This document shows, one piece after another, positions 15,382-24,564 of a stretch of DNA of 64,000 bases. This DNA is from JBFWVD01 sp050246915 (GTDB taxonomy: Bacteria; Actinomycetota; Acidimicrobiia; Acidimicrobiales; Ilumatobacteraceae). The DNA lies in assembly GCA_050246915.1 (NCBI GenBank), contig JBFWVD010000020.1, positions 17,363-81,362 on the forward strand, read 5' to 3'. Under the pieces are notes generated by a model that saw nothing but the letters and a program-made list of their open reading frames with translations, was not told the origin of the DNA and made no database searches. Each line of letters begins with the position of its first letter. The first letter of the stretch is position 1. The position numbers and the translations under genes are program-made.

Positions 15382-16125
15382 TCAGGGCAGTGCGTGGCCG
15401 CCGTCGACCACCAGCGCGGTCCCTGTCGTCCACCGAGCCGCGTCACTGGCGAGGTACAAGAACGCGCCGGCCACATCGGCGGCGTGACCGACGCCCATCG
15501 GATGCCACGAGCTGAGCAACTCGAGCGTCTCGGGCGGCGTCGTGTCGTGCATCCCTTCGGCAAACACGCCAGGGCAAACACAATTGACGCGGATCGAATC
15601 GGACGCGTAGTCGAGCGCGGCGACCTTGGTGAGATGGATCACCGCCGCCTTGGTCACGCAGTACGGCCCCGATGCCGGCCATGCCGTGATGCCAGCGACC
15701 GATGCAGTGTTGATGATCGCTCCCCCGCCGTTGGCTCGCATCACCGGCACCGCGGCGGCGATGCCGTGCACGACCCCCATCACGTTCACATCGAACGCTC
15801 GCGACCAAACATCGCTGCCGGTGGAGTGGATGCGCGCCGATGCGAACGCGATGCCCGCGTTGTTGACGAGCACATCGAGACGACCGAACCGCACGACCGT
15901 CGCGTCGACCATGGCGTGCACCGATGCACGGTCGGTCACGTCGGTAACCACGCCGAGCACTCGATCGGCAGCGTCAGCGAGCGCATCGACTTGCCGCTCG
16001 AGTGCGCCTGCGTCGATGTCGGCGAGGACCACCGCGGCCGCGCCGTCGGCCAGGAAGCGACGCGCCAACTCCTGCCCCAGGCCGCCGGCGCTTCCGGTGA
16101 TGGCGAGGATCTTCGAAGCGCTCAC
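15382..16125 (-). CDS. SDR-family NAD(P)-dependent oxidoreductase
   Basis: 247-residue classical short-chain dehydrogenase with TGSAGGLG (cofactor loop), ADID after beta-2 (Asp favours NAD), DVTD, NNAG, the catalytic Ser in NTASV and YCVTK (Tyr/Lys). It ends GTALVVDGGHALP as usual for the family. The start is GTG at 16125. The substrate is unknown. It lies 22 bases downstream of the flavin reductase gene on the same strand, so the two are probably in one transcript with the thiolase and 3-hydroxybutyryl-CoA dehydrogenase genes. Confidence 0.88.
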   Translation of the reverse strand: MSASKILAITGSAGGLGQELARRFLADGAAAVVLADIDAGALERQVDALADAADRVLGVVTDVTDRASVHAMVDATVVRFGRLDVLVNNAGIAFASARIHSTGSDVWSRAFDVNVMGVVHGIAAAVPVMRANGGGAIINTASVAGITAWPASGPYCVTKAAVIHLTKVAALDYASDSIRVNCVCPGVFAEGMHDTTPPETLELLSSWHPMGVGHAADVAGAFLYLASDAARWTTGTALVVDGGHALP

Positions 16126-16147
16126 GCGACGTGCCGATCCGACACGA

Positions 16148-16627
16148 TCAGCCGCCGTAGTTCATACCGGTGGAACGCAACAGCAGCGGGACCTTGCTGT
16201 CATCACGCACACCGGCGTCCACCACCTCGGCGACGAACACGGTGTGATCACCTTCGGCCACCGTTACCTTCACACGCGCTTCGAACCAATAGGGCGTGTC
16301 GAGCAGCAGCGGGCTCCCCGTGGAACCCACTTCGAAGCGATAGCCGTTCACCACATCGCCCTCGACAGTGGTGGAGCGGAACATGGCTTTGCCGATGTCG
16401 AGCTGATCGTCGGCGAGCACGTTGATGGCGAAGGCACCCGTACGGCCCACGATGGCCGCCGCGCCCGAATCGGCCTTGACGGCGACCATCACCAGGGGTG
16501 GTTCGAAGCTGGCTTGTGACACCCAGTTGACACCGCTCGCTGCTACGTCGGTGCCGTCAGTGGCGGTGAGGACGTAGAGCCCGTAGTTGATGGCCCGCAG
16601 TGCGAGCTTCTTTGCTTGCGCATCCAT
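16148..16627 (-). CDS. Flavin reductase-domain protein
   Basis: 159-residue flavin-reductase-like split-barrel protein. The hallmarks are GLYVLTATDG at the N-terminus, the ASGVNWVSQASFEPPLVMVAV strand-turn that binds FMN, and AFAINVLADDQ. Such proteins supply reduced flavin to a two-component monooxygenase (HsaB type) or use FMN directly. The ATG at 16627 has a GGGAGA site just upstream; the frame extends 7 codons further without a better start. No partner monooxygenase of the HsaA type lies in the window, so the partner is open. Confidence 0.85.
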   Translation of the reverse strand: MDAQAKKLALRAINYGLYVLTATDGTDVAASGVNWVSQASFEPPLVMVAVKADSGAAAIVGRTGAFAINVLADDQLDIGKAMFRSTTVEGDVVNGYRFEVGSTGSPLLLDTPYWFEARVKVTVAEGDHTVFVAEVVDAGVRDDSKVPLLLRSTGMNYGG

Positions 16628-16661
16628 GGAGGAATCTCCCTCTCCCACAAGGCCCCGGCTA

Positions 16662-17816
<1,155 letters not shown>

Positions 17817-17840
17817 GTCGTCCCCCTGAGGATCGGTCGG

Positions 17841-18704
17841 TCACTTGTACTGGTGGAACCCGCGCCCGCTCTTGCGGCCGAGCAGGCCGGCTTCGACCAT
17901 GCGGCTCAACAACGGTGGCGGGGCGTAGAGCGGCTCTTTGAACTCCGCGTACATCGACTCCGCCACCGCCATGGTGGTGTCGAGTCCGATGAGATCGGCA
18001 AGGGCCAGCGGCCCGAGCGGATGAGCGCAGCCCTGGACCATGCCTTGGTCGATGTCGGCGGCGGTGGCGAACCCGGACTCGAGCATGCGGATCGCGGAGA
18101 GCAGATACGGGATGAGCAGCGCGTTCACGATGAACCCGGCGCGATCTTGGGACAAGATCACGTGCTTGCCCAACACATCGTGGGAAAACGATCGCACCGC
18201 GTCGACCGTGTCCGCTCCGGTGAGCAGCGACGGAACCACCTCGACGAGCGGAAGCACCGGCACCGGGTTGAAGAAGTGCAGACCGACCACTTGCGACGGG
18301 CGACCGGTGGCCGTGGCCAGCTTCATGATCGGGATCGATGACGTGTTCGACGCCAAGATCGCCTCCGGACCGGCCACGGCATCGAGCTTCGCGAATGCCT
18401 CGACCTTGGCGATCGGGTCTTCGAGTACCGCCTCGATGACGAGCTGGCGGTCGGCGAACTCACTGATGTCATCGGTGAAGTGCAGGTTGGCCAGCGCAGC
18501 GTCGAGGTCTTCGCCGCTGATCTTGTTGCGGGCGTGGGCGGCGTCGAGCGAAGCCTTCACCTTGGCCCGGCCGCGCTCGACCGCAGCGGCGTCGACCTCG
18601 ACCACTGTGACCTGACGGCCCTTGCGGGCGCAGACCTCGGCGATCCCCGACCCCATGAGCCCGCATCCGAGCACGCCGACCCGCTGAATGTCTGTTCCAA
18701 GCAT
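17841..18704 (-). CDS. 3-hydroxybutyryl-CoA dehydrogenase
   Basis: 287-residue NAD(P)-dependent 3-hydroxyacyl-CoA dehydrogenase of the FadB2/PaaH/Hbd type. The Rossmann motif GVLGCGLMGSGIAEVCA is at the N-terminus, with VIEAVLED, SNTSS and the catalytic His in GLHFFNPVPVLPLVEVV. The C-terminal domain has RAGFIVNALLIPYL and HPLGPLALADLIGLD. The start is the ATG at 18704, supported by a TAGTGT -10 box; the longer frame to 18890 would cross the divergent PhoD gene. It heads the operon with the thiolase gene. Confidence 0.93.
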   Translation of the reverse strand: MLGTDIQRVGVLGCGLMGSGIAEVCARKGRQVTVVEVDAAAVERGRAKVKASLDAAHARNKISGEDLDAALANLHFTDDISEFADRQLVIEAVLEDPIAKVEAFAKLDAVAGPEAILASNTSSIPIMKLATATGRPSQVVGLHFFNPVPVLPLVEVVPSLLTGADTVDAVRSFSHDVLGKHVILSQDRAGFIVNALLIPYLLSAIRMLESGFATAADIDQGMVQGCAHPLGPLALADLIGLDTTMAVAESMYAEFKEPLYAPPPLLSRMVEAGLLGRKSGRGFHQYK

Positions 18705-18711
18705 CGACTCG

Positions 18712-18717
18712 ACACTA
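18712..18717 (-). promoter_or_regulatory. TAGTGT -10 box, leaderless 3-hydroxybutyryl-CoA dehydrogenase gene
   Basis: On the minus strand the hexamer ends 7 nt before the ATG at 18704. Together with the opposing box at 18762-18767 it makes a compact divergent promoter pair in only 69 bases. Confidence 0.6.
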
Positions 18718-18761
18718 CTGCCGGGGACCGACCCACCCGATTGCCGCCCTCCGCAGTGACC

Positions 18762-18767
18762 TACGGT
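18762..18767 (+). promoter_or_regulatory. TACGGT -10 box, leaderless phoD-like gene
   Basis: The hexamer ends 6 nt before the ATG at 18774. It supports this ATG over the much longer upstream frame, which is antisense to the dehydrogenase gene. Confidence 0.6.
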
Positions 18768-18773
18768 GGCGAC

Positions 18774-20414
18774 ATGGAGCTGTCCCGCCGTGCCTTCGTG
18801 CTCAGCGCAGCTGCCCTCGTGGTCTCGGGCTGCAGCACCTCCGACGATGGCGCGCCCACGGCAGCGCCGGGCGCCGCGACAACGGACCAACCATCCGAGC
18901 CCACTGCCTCAGCCAGCGCGGCCCCGACCCCGCCGGCGGAGAGCTCCTCATCCACATCAGCGACGCCTGAGCCAACCATCCCGCTTCCGTCGGGGGTGTT
19001 CAGCCTCGGCGTCGCGTCGGGTGATCCCCTACCCGATCGGGTCATCTTGTGGACACGGCTCGATCCGCCGCCGCCTTCGCCCGCCCTCCCTGATGCCGTC
19101 ACCGTCCGCTGGGAAGTGTCAACTGACATTGACTTTGACACGATCGTGACCAGCGGAACCACTCAAGCGATCGCCGCCCACGCGCACAGCGTCCATGTCG
19201 ACGCAATTGGACTTGCTCCCGCGACCACGTATCGCTATCGGTTCATCGCTGGCGGACAGACGAGCACGATCGGCACGACGCGCACGACCCCGCTCGAGAG
19301 CGACACACCAAGCGCGTTGAGGTTCGGGTTCGCGTCGTGCCAGCAATACCAGTCAGGTTTCTACGCGGCGTGGCGAGATGCGGCCGAAGCTGACCTCGAT
19401 CTCATCGTGTTCCTCGGCGACTACATCTACGAGTCGAGTGCAACGTTCAGCGGCGCGGCGCGCCAACTCGACACGACCGAGGATGTCGAGACACTCGAGG
19501 CGTATCGAGCCCGCTACGCGCTGCACAAACGCGACGTCGATCTCCAAGCGGCTCACGCCTCGTGCCCGTGGCTCGTCATCTGGGACGATCACGAGGTCAC
19601 CAACAACTACGCAGGCGACCGCGTGGTGAGCAGCCCGTCGGTGGAGATCGGATTGCGCGAGCGTCGTGCCTGGGCCTATCAAGCGTGGTGGGAGCATCAG
19701 CCGGTCCGCCTGCCGGCGCCAGTCGACGCAGAGTTCCGCATCTACCGATCCTGGCGATACGGCGATCTGATCAACCTGTTCCTGCTCGACGAACGGCAGT
19801 ATCGATCACCTCAGGCCTGTGACGATCGCATCCTCGACACCGGACCTGCGTGCGCGGAGGTGAGTGAGAACGATCGCACGATGCTCGGGGACGAACAGGA
19901 GCGCTGGCTCTTCGATGGGCTCGCGGCCTCCACCACCGCGTGGAACGTCATCGGGAACGAGGTGGTCATGAGCCGCGCCAACCTCGGTCCTGCGGTCCTC
20001 AACTACGACCAATGGGACGGCTATCCCGTCGCTCGCGATCGTCTGCTCGAGCACATCTCGGCCCAAGGCCTGACCAACGTGATCGTCATCACCGGCGACA
20101 TCCACCTCGCCGCTGCCGCCGATGTCACGCTCGGCCAGGGCGAAACGAAACGAATCGTGGCGAGCGAGTTCGTCGGAACATCCATCTCGTCGGGGGCCCT
20201 GCTGCCAGCAGCACTCAGCCGAGCCGTCGCGCTGTTCCCCGACCTCCGCTACATCAACGCCGACAAGCGGGGGTGGACGTTGTGTGAGGTCACGCCCACG
20301 AAGTGGTCGACCGAATACCGCACCGTCGACGATCTGGCGTCGGCCACCTCACCCGTGAGCGTGGATGCTCGATTCGAGGTGTCCCCGGATCGACCGGGCC
20401 CCGTGCGGGTGTGA
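18774..20414 (+). CDS. PhoD-family alkaline phosphatase / phosphodiesterase, Tat lipoprotein
   Basis: Secreted metallophosphatase of the PhoD type, which releases phosphate from phosphoesters and teichoic-acid-like polymers using Fe and Ca. The signal has a twin-arginine motif (SRRAFVL) and a lipobox ending at Cys21 (VVSGC), so it should be exported folded and lipid-anchored. A Ser/Thr/Pro linker follows to about residue 65. The PhoD N domain (GVASGDPLPDRVILWTRL) and the catalytic metal motifs FGFASCQQY, FLGDYIYE, IWDDHEVTNNY and ITGDIHLA are intact. 546 residues. Confidence 0.93.
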   Translation: MELSRRAFVLSAAALVVSGCSTSDDGAPTAAPGAATTDQPSEPTASASAAPTPPAESSSSTSATPEPTIPLPSGVFSLGVASGDPLPDRVILWTRLDPPPPSPALPDAVTVRWEVSTDIDFDTIVTSGTTQAIAAHAHSVHVDAIGLAPATTYRYRFIAGGQTSTIGTTRTTPLESDTPSALRFGFASCQQYQSGFYAAWRDAAEADLDLIVFLGDYIYESSATFSGAARQLDTTEDVETLEAYRARYALHKRDVDLQAAHASCPWLVIWDDHEVTNNYAGDRVVSSPSVEIGLRERRAWAYQAWWEHQPVRLPAPVDAEFRIYRSWRYGDLINLFLLDERQYRSPQACDDRILDTGPACAEVSENDRTMLGDEQERWLFDGLAASTTAWNVIGNEVVMSRANLGPAVLNYDQWDGYPVARDRLLEHISAQGLTNVIVITGDIHLAAAADVTLGQGETKRIVASEFVGTSISSGALLPAALSRAVALFPDLRYINADKRGWTLCEVTPTKWSTEYRTVDDLASATSPVSVDARFEVSPDRPGPVRV

Positions 20415-20432
20415 GCGGACCAGTCCCCGGAC

Positions 20433-20837
20433 TCAGTCGTCCGACTCCGGCGTCGGTGAACCCGACCGCACCAGCGGCTCCCACGGCAGGCGCGGCATGT
20501 CTTTCCACAGACGCTCGAGGTCGTAGAAGCGACGGGTCTCCTCGGTGAACACGTGGACGATGAAATCGCCGTAGTCCATGAGCACCCAGTTGAGCTCGCG
20601 CAGACCTTCGATCCGCTTGGGAGATGGACCCCCGATGGCCTTGATCTCAGCCTCGACCGACTCGGCGATGCTGCGCACCATGCGCGAGTTCGGTGCGGAG
20701 GTGATCACGAAGAACTCCGTGACCGCCAGCACGTTGCCGACGTCGATGATGAGGGTCTCGTGGCCCTTCTTGTCGTCGGCGGTCTGGGCCGCAAGCCGAA
20801 CCAGTTGCTCGAGCTCGCTGCGGTTGTCGTCCGTCAC
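20433..20837 (-). CDS. rsfS: Ribosome silencing factor RsfS (Iojap)
   Basis: 134-residue RsfS/Iojap protein. It binds ribosomal protein L14 on the 50S subunit and blocks subunit joining in starvation. The conserved blocks ETLIIDVGNVLAVTEFFVITSA, WVLMDYGDFIVHVF and RRFYDLERLW are all present. The GTG start at 20837 overlaps the stop of the upstream gene by 4 nt (GTGA), so translation is coupled. The gene order nadD, LytR_C protein, rsfS is the standard neighbourhood of this gene in related bacteria. Confidence 0.95.
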   Translation of the reverse strand: MTDDNRSELEQLVRLAAQTADDKKGHETLIIDVGNVLAVTEFFVITSAPNSRMVRSIAESVEAEIKAIGGPSPKRIEGLRELNWVLMDYGDFIVHVFTEETRRFYDLERLWKDMPRLPWEPLVRSGSPTPESDD

Positions 20838-22729
20838 GTGGAACCCTTCTTCGTGGTGTTCGTCGACTTCGTTGTCGACTTGGCGCCGCTCGATGTGGTC
20901 GGCGTTGCCGAGGTGGTCGTCGTTGTGGCCTGGGCCGCCCGGCTCTGTTGCGTTCGCTGACGGAAGTCCTCACCGAGCGTCACGGTCACGTCGATCCCGT
21001 CCACCCTAGGCCCATCGACGACGATCGTCGCGCCCGGGAAGAAGTCGTCACGCAACGCCTCGGCGTCGACGCGCACGTCTTCGGAGCGCAGCCGCAAGAT
21101 CGTCTTGGCCGGAACGGACTCGGAAGACTCGGTCTCGAAGACCAGGTTCGCTGAGTTGAAACCGACCAAGGTCTCTGCGCCGGCGCGCGCCATGGACGGA
21201 TCGGACAACGGGTTCACCAGCCACACGTTCAGCCCGGTCGACACTCCGGATACCCGACTCGGCATGGCCTGAGCGGCCAGGAGTCGCAGCTGCGCGACGT
21301 CGAGCGTGTACATGTCGCGACCGTTCGATTGCTCGGTCGAGACGATGTCCGGAACCACCACCGACCAGTTGCCGGCGGCCACCGCGGCCAGAGCGTCGGG
21401 CACCCCCAGCACGCTCGCTGCCGCTGAGTCGCCGGTCGTCGAGGTCTGGGCATCGAGCTCCTCACCGCCGAGCACACCGCTCGCCGGGGTGACCGTGCCG
21501 AGGACGGCGCGCCAGATGGCGGCTCGACGGGTGAGCAACTCCTGCTCTGATTCGTCGGTGCGCGGATCGTTGGAACCGGTGTAGCGAGCGAGGAGCGCAT
21601 GGGCGATCTCGTCGGCGTCCAACTGTTGGCGACCGGCCTTGAACACCGTGACCTTCTGCTTCAACACGCCGTCCCACTCGATCACCGCCTCATCGAAGTT
21701 CACGGTGATCGGCGCGTACGGGGCGAGCAGTTCGGCCAGTGCGGCTCGGTCAGCGTCGAGCGACGAATCCATGCTGGCCTGCAACAGCAACTGCACTGCT
21801 TCGATCTGAGCGTCGAATCCGTCGGCGATCGCAGAGCCGACCGGCACCTTGTCGACGACATCGGGGACATTCGCGGCCGAGCCGGCGGGGAGGACGATCA
21901 CCGTGCCACCCTTGCCACCCGGGAGCACGGCGAACACCGTGATGCCCCGCACCCCACCGTCCGCGGCACGATCGACCACCACTGCAGTCGGCGTGTCGGG
22001 AAGCACGAGATCGTAAGGAGCAGCTTCGACCTCCTTCACACTCTTGCCCGTGGTCGCTCGGCCGAGCCGATCGACTCCCTCGTACACCAATGCCGCCGCC
22101 AGAGCCGCGACGGCAACCGCGACGATGGCCACCAGTGCGGTGCGACCAGGCGAGGTGTGGCGCCGGACCTTGCCGGTTCGTCGGGGCGCCAACGCCGGTG
22201 GTGCAAGCTCACCGATCGACGCACTGGCAGCTGCGTCAACCGAACTTGCACCCGAGCGCGCGGTCGGCAGCTTCGGGGGTGACCCCGGAGTGCTCGAGTC
22301 GACCTCGAGCATGAGACGGGCGAACAGATGCTCGCTCGGCGACGGTGCAGGCACCGGATCATCACCGAGGAGCCGCACGTACTCGGTGCTGTTGGCTGGA
22401 CCACTCACCAGCGCGCTGCCCTCGACGTCCGACAGGGGGGTGCCCGACGGCGCGGGCAGCGGATCGGCAAGGCGACCGAGCCCGGCCACCCCGGCTGGTC
22501 GCGCCGGAGATGGACCTGCCTCGCTGGCGCCGTGACGCGCCGACGCCAACGACTCGATGCGTTGCTCGAGTGCGCGACGCGCGTCCAGATAGCGCTGCGC
22601 TTCTGTTCCGATCGCCTGCGACGCCTCGCTCACCAGCATCGGCCTGTCGCTCGGGCCGCTCATCGGTGCATCCGCGGGCGCATCGGCGACCACTGGGCCG
22701 TCGCCGGCCACGATCTGGTCGTCGCTCAC
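20834..22729 (-). CDS. Membrane protein with degenerate LCP-like and LytR_C domains
   Basis: 631 residues. A cytoplasmic Pro/Ala/Ser-rich region (~1-180) is followed by one transmembrane helix (TALVAIVAVAVAALAAALVYEGV) and a large extracytoplasmic part. The strand and helix pattern after the membrane (GITVFAVLPGGKGGTVIVLPAG, ITVNFDEAVIEWDG, LDADEIAHALLARY) follows LytR-CpsA-Psr (LCP) transferases. The usual catalytic Arg/Asp set (SIPRD, R.R) is not evident, so activity is doubtful. A C-terminal LytR_C-like domain (GLNVWLVNPLSDPSMARAGAETLVGFNSANLVF) and a Thr/Ser/Lys tail end it. GTGA overlaps link it to both nadD and rsfS. Confidence 0.75.
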   Translation of the reverse strand: MSDDQIVAGDGPVVADAPADAPMSGPSDRPMLVSEASQAIGTEAQRYLDARRALEQRIESLASARHGASEAGPSPARPAGVAGLGRLADPLPAPSGTPLSDVEGSALVSGPANSTEYVRLLGDDPVPAPSPSEHLFARLMLEVDSSTPGSPPKLPTARSGASSVDAAASASIGELAPPALAPRRTGKVRRHTSPGRTALVAIVAVAVAALAAALVYEGVDRLGRATTGKSVKEVEAAPYDLVLPDTPTAVVVDRAADGGVRGITVFAVLPGGKGGTVIVLPAGSAANVPDVVDKVPVGSAIADGFDAQIEAVQLLLQASMDSSLDADRAALAELLAPYAPITVNFDEAVIEWDGVLKQKVTVFKAGRQQLDADEIAHALLARYTGSNDPRTDESEQELLTRRAAIWRAVLGTVTPASGVLGGEELDAQTSTTGDSAAASVLGVPDALAAVAAGNWSVVVPDIVSTEQSNGRDMYTLDVAQLRLLAAQAMPSRVSGVSTGLNVWLVNPLSDPSMARAGAETLVGFNSANLVFETESSESVPAKTILRLRSEDVRVDAEALRDDFFPGATIVVDGPRVDGIDVTVTLGEDFRQRTQQSRAAQATTTTTSATPTTSSGAKSTTKSTNTTKKGST

Positions 22730-23316
22730 GCCGCGTCCCGATACAGGCCGAGTCGACGGATGGCGTCGATGGTGGAGCTGGTCAACAAGAACTCGAGCGG
22801 CCGGCCGTCGATCACCCTGTTGCGCAGATCGGTGCTCGACACCTCGACATGGGGGACCTCGACATGGTTCCAGCGCCAACCCGGCAACGCCTCGGTGGTC
22901 GGGACCCCGGGACGGTCGACAACCACGATGGATGCGAGATCGCGCACCGCTTCGAACCTTCTCCACGTCGGCAACCCTGCGGCGGCGTCGCTGCCCAGGA
23001 TCACGAAGAACTCTGCATCGTCGTGTAGCGAGGCGAGATCCTCGAGCGTGTTCGCGGTGTACGACTCGCCTCCGCGCCGCAGTTCGACATCGCAGGCCTC
23101 CACACCGTCGACATCTCGGACGGCGGATTCGACCAGATCGAAACGAATGGCAGCAGGACTGATCGCTCGAGTTCCGACCTTCTGCCACGGCACATTGGCG
23201 ACCACCATGAGCACCGTATCGAGTGACAGGGCATGACGGACGTTCACCGCGGTGATCAAGTGCCCGATGTGGGGCGGATCGAACGTTCCCCCGAAGACAC
23301 CGATCCGCACGACCAC
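22726..23316 (-). CDS. nadD: Nicotinate-nucleotide adenylyltransferase
   Basis: 196-residue NaMN/NMN adenylyltransferase that makes deamido-NAD+ in NAD synthesis. The nucleotidyltransferase motif GVFGGTFDPPHIGHL (with the HIGH-like HIGH) opens the protein, and the ISSTDLR-like VSSTDLRNRV motif closes the active site. The start is GTG at 23316, supported by a TAGGAT -10 box; a second GTG at 23310 is possible. The stop overlaps the next gene's GTG (22726-22729). It heads the nadD / LytR_C / rsfS operon. Confidence 0.95.
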   Translation of the reverse strand: MVVRIGVFGGTFDPPHIGHLITAVNVRHALSLDTVLMVVANVPWQKVGTRAISPAAIRFDLVESAVRDVDGVEACDVELRRGGESYTANTLEDLASLHDDAEFFVILGSDAAAGLPTWRRFEAVRDLASIVVVDRPGVPTTEALPGWRWNHVEVPHVEVSSTDLRNRVIDGRPLEFLLTSSTIDAIRRLGLYRDAA

Positions 23317-23324
23317 GGCGGCGG

Positions 23325-23330
23325 ATCCTA
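23325..23330 (-). promoter_or_regulatory. TAGGAT -10 box, leaderless nadD
   Basis: On the minus strand it ends 8 nt before the GTG at 23316. A perfect inverted repeat TTCCC-N6-GGGAA (23396-23411) lies between nadD and the sigma-factor gene and could be a binding site for a regulator of either. Confidence 0.5.
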
Positions 23331-23444
23331 CGCGGTCTCAATAGCGATCAAAGCCTCAACATCGCGTGAGATGTGGCCGATGGCACAGACAGGTTTTCCC
23401 AGGATCGGGAATCACATGGATGTGACCTTCGTTAGAGGTGCATC

Positions 23445-24272
23445 ATGACGGACGCAGTTGGTCTCTATCTCAACGACATCGGCGCCGAGCCCCTTCTGAA
23501 TGCAGAAGAGGAACGCGAGCTGTCCAAGCTGATCGAAGCCGGTCGCGAAGCTGCCCAGCAGCTCGCCGACGGCACCGACACCCCTTCCATCCGCCGGGCC
23601 ATTCGCACTGCGGACGCTGCCAAGCAGCGATTCATCCGAGCGAATCTCCGCCTGGTGGTCTCCATCGCCCGCCGCTATCCATTGCCCCAGGGCATGGAAC
23701 TGCTCGACCTCATCCAAGAGGGCAACCTCGGGCTCGAGCACGCCGTCGACAAGTTCGACTGGCGTCGAGGCTTCAAGTTCTCCACCTACGCCACCTTCTG
23801 GATCCGCCAGGCCATCGGCCGGGCGCTCGATACCAAGGCATCGCTGGTGCGCATCCCCGGCGATCGGGCAGCAAACCTCCGCAGCAAGCTGCGGGCCAGC
23901 TCCGGCGACGCCGACCAGCTCGACAGCGAGTCGGCCAACCTCCATCGGTTGTCCACACCGGTCTCCCTCGACAAGCGGATCGGTGACGACGGCGATTCCT
24001 CGCTGGGCGACCTCGTAGCCAGCGACCTCGCCGGCCCGGAGCAGCAGGTGATGATGGCGGTCGACTCCGAGCTCCTCGACGAGTTGCTCGGCACCCTCGA
24101 CGGTCGGGCTCGCTACGCCATCGAGGCCCGTTTCGGGCTCATCGACGGCACGAAACACTCGTTCCGCGAGGTCGGCGAAGAACTCGGCGTCACCGCCGAA
24201 GCCGCTCGCCGGCTCGTCAAGCGGGCGGTCGAAGGTCTCCGAGGCGACGCAGCCAGGATCCTTGCGGCCTGA
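23445..24272 (+). CDS. RNA polymerase sigma-70 factor, primary-like group 2
   Basis: 275-residue sigma factor with regions 1.2 (YLNDIGAEPLLNAEEERELSKLIEAG), 2.1-2.4 (ANLRLVVSIARRY, LLDLIQEGNLGLEHAVDKFDWRRGFKFSTYATFWIRQAIGRAL), 3 and 4. It lacks region 1.1, so it is a short RpoD relative of the HrdB/SigB/SigC kind and probably not the essential sigma. Region 4.2 is unusual: the recognition helix reads LGVTAEAARRLVKRAVEGLR in place of the usual VTRERIRQIE, which could change -35 recognition. A GAGGTG site sits just before the ATG. Divergent from nadD. Confidence 0.9.
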   Translation: MTDAVGLYLNDIGAEPLLNAEEERELSKLIEAGREAAQQLADGTDTPSIRRAIRTADAAKQRFIRANLRLVVSIARRYPLPQGMELLDLIQEGNLGLEHAVDKFDWRRGFKFSTYATFWIRQAIGRALDTKASLVRIPGDRAANLRSKLRASSGDADQLDSESANLHRLSTPVSLDKRIGDDGDSSLGDLVASDLAGPEQQVMMAVDSELLDELLGTLDGRARYAIEARFGLIDGTKHSFREVGEELGVTAEAARRLVKRAVEGLRGDAARILAA

Positions 24273-24367
24273 TCCGAACAGATCTCCCGTGATCGGTCCG
24301 CCCCCTCGGGCCAGATCCGGAGAACCAGCGGCCTGAGCGTCCCCCACGCCGTCCGCTGGGCCCGAGT

Positions 24368-24390
24368 CGACAGCTACCCCCCGGCTGTCG
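24368..24390 (+). repeat. Hairpin between the sigma and DAHP-synthase genes
   Basis: A 7-bp inverted repeat CGACAGC / GCTGTCG (24368-24374 and 24384-24390) with a 9-nt C-rich loop, immediately upstream of the terminator-like stem. It could be an antiterminator partner or just a second stem of a bipartite terminator. Confidence 0.45.
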
Positions 24391-24395
24391 GCTCC

Positions 24396-24442
24396 GACCA
24401 CCGCAGTGCCCTTCCCCCGGGCAACTGCGGTGGTCGTCTTTT
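24396..24442 (+). terminator. Strong intrinsic terminator (or attenuator) upstream of DAHP synthase
   Basis: A 12-bp perfect stem GACCACCGCAGT (24396-24407) and ACTGCGGTGGTC (24424-24435), extended inward by GCCC/GGGC with one bulged A, then GTCTTTT. It lies 123 nt after the sigma-factor stop and 122 nt before the likely DAHP-synthase start. The 292-base gap holds only these hairpins; no ORF or tRNA-like fold is evident. Confidence 0.8.
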
Positions 24443-24564
24443 GGGGCAATTCCGATTGCGGCCCCACGTTCGCGGCAACGAAACGAGGATCGTGACGGGA
24501 GGTCAACGGAAGGTGTGAGGTAACCACGTTGCGTTTTCCCGCCGTCACCGGCCACGCTTGTGGT

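Noticed and set aside
24368..24442. T-box or amino-acid riboswitch upstream of DAHP synthase
   Set aside because: I see no T-box sequence (TGGNACCGCG-like), no tRNA-like specifier arm and no leader peptide rich in Trp, Phe or Tyr codons. Only two hairpins are visible.
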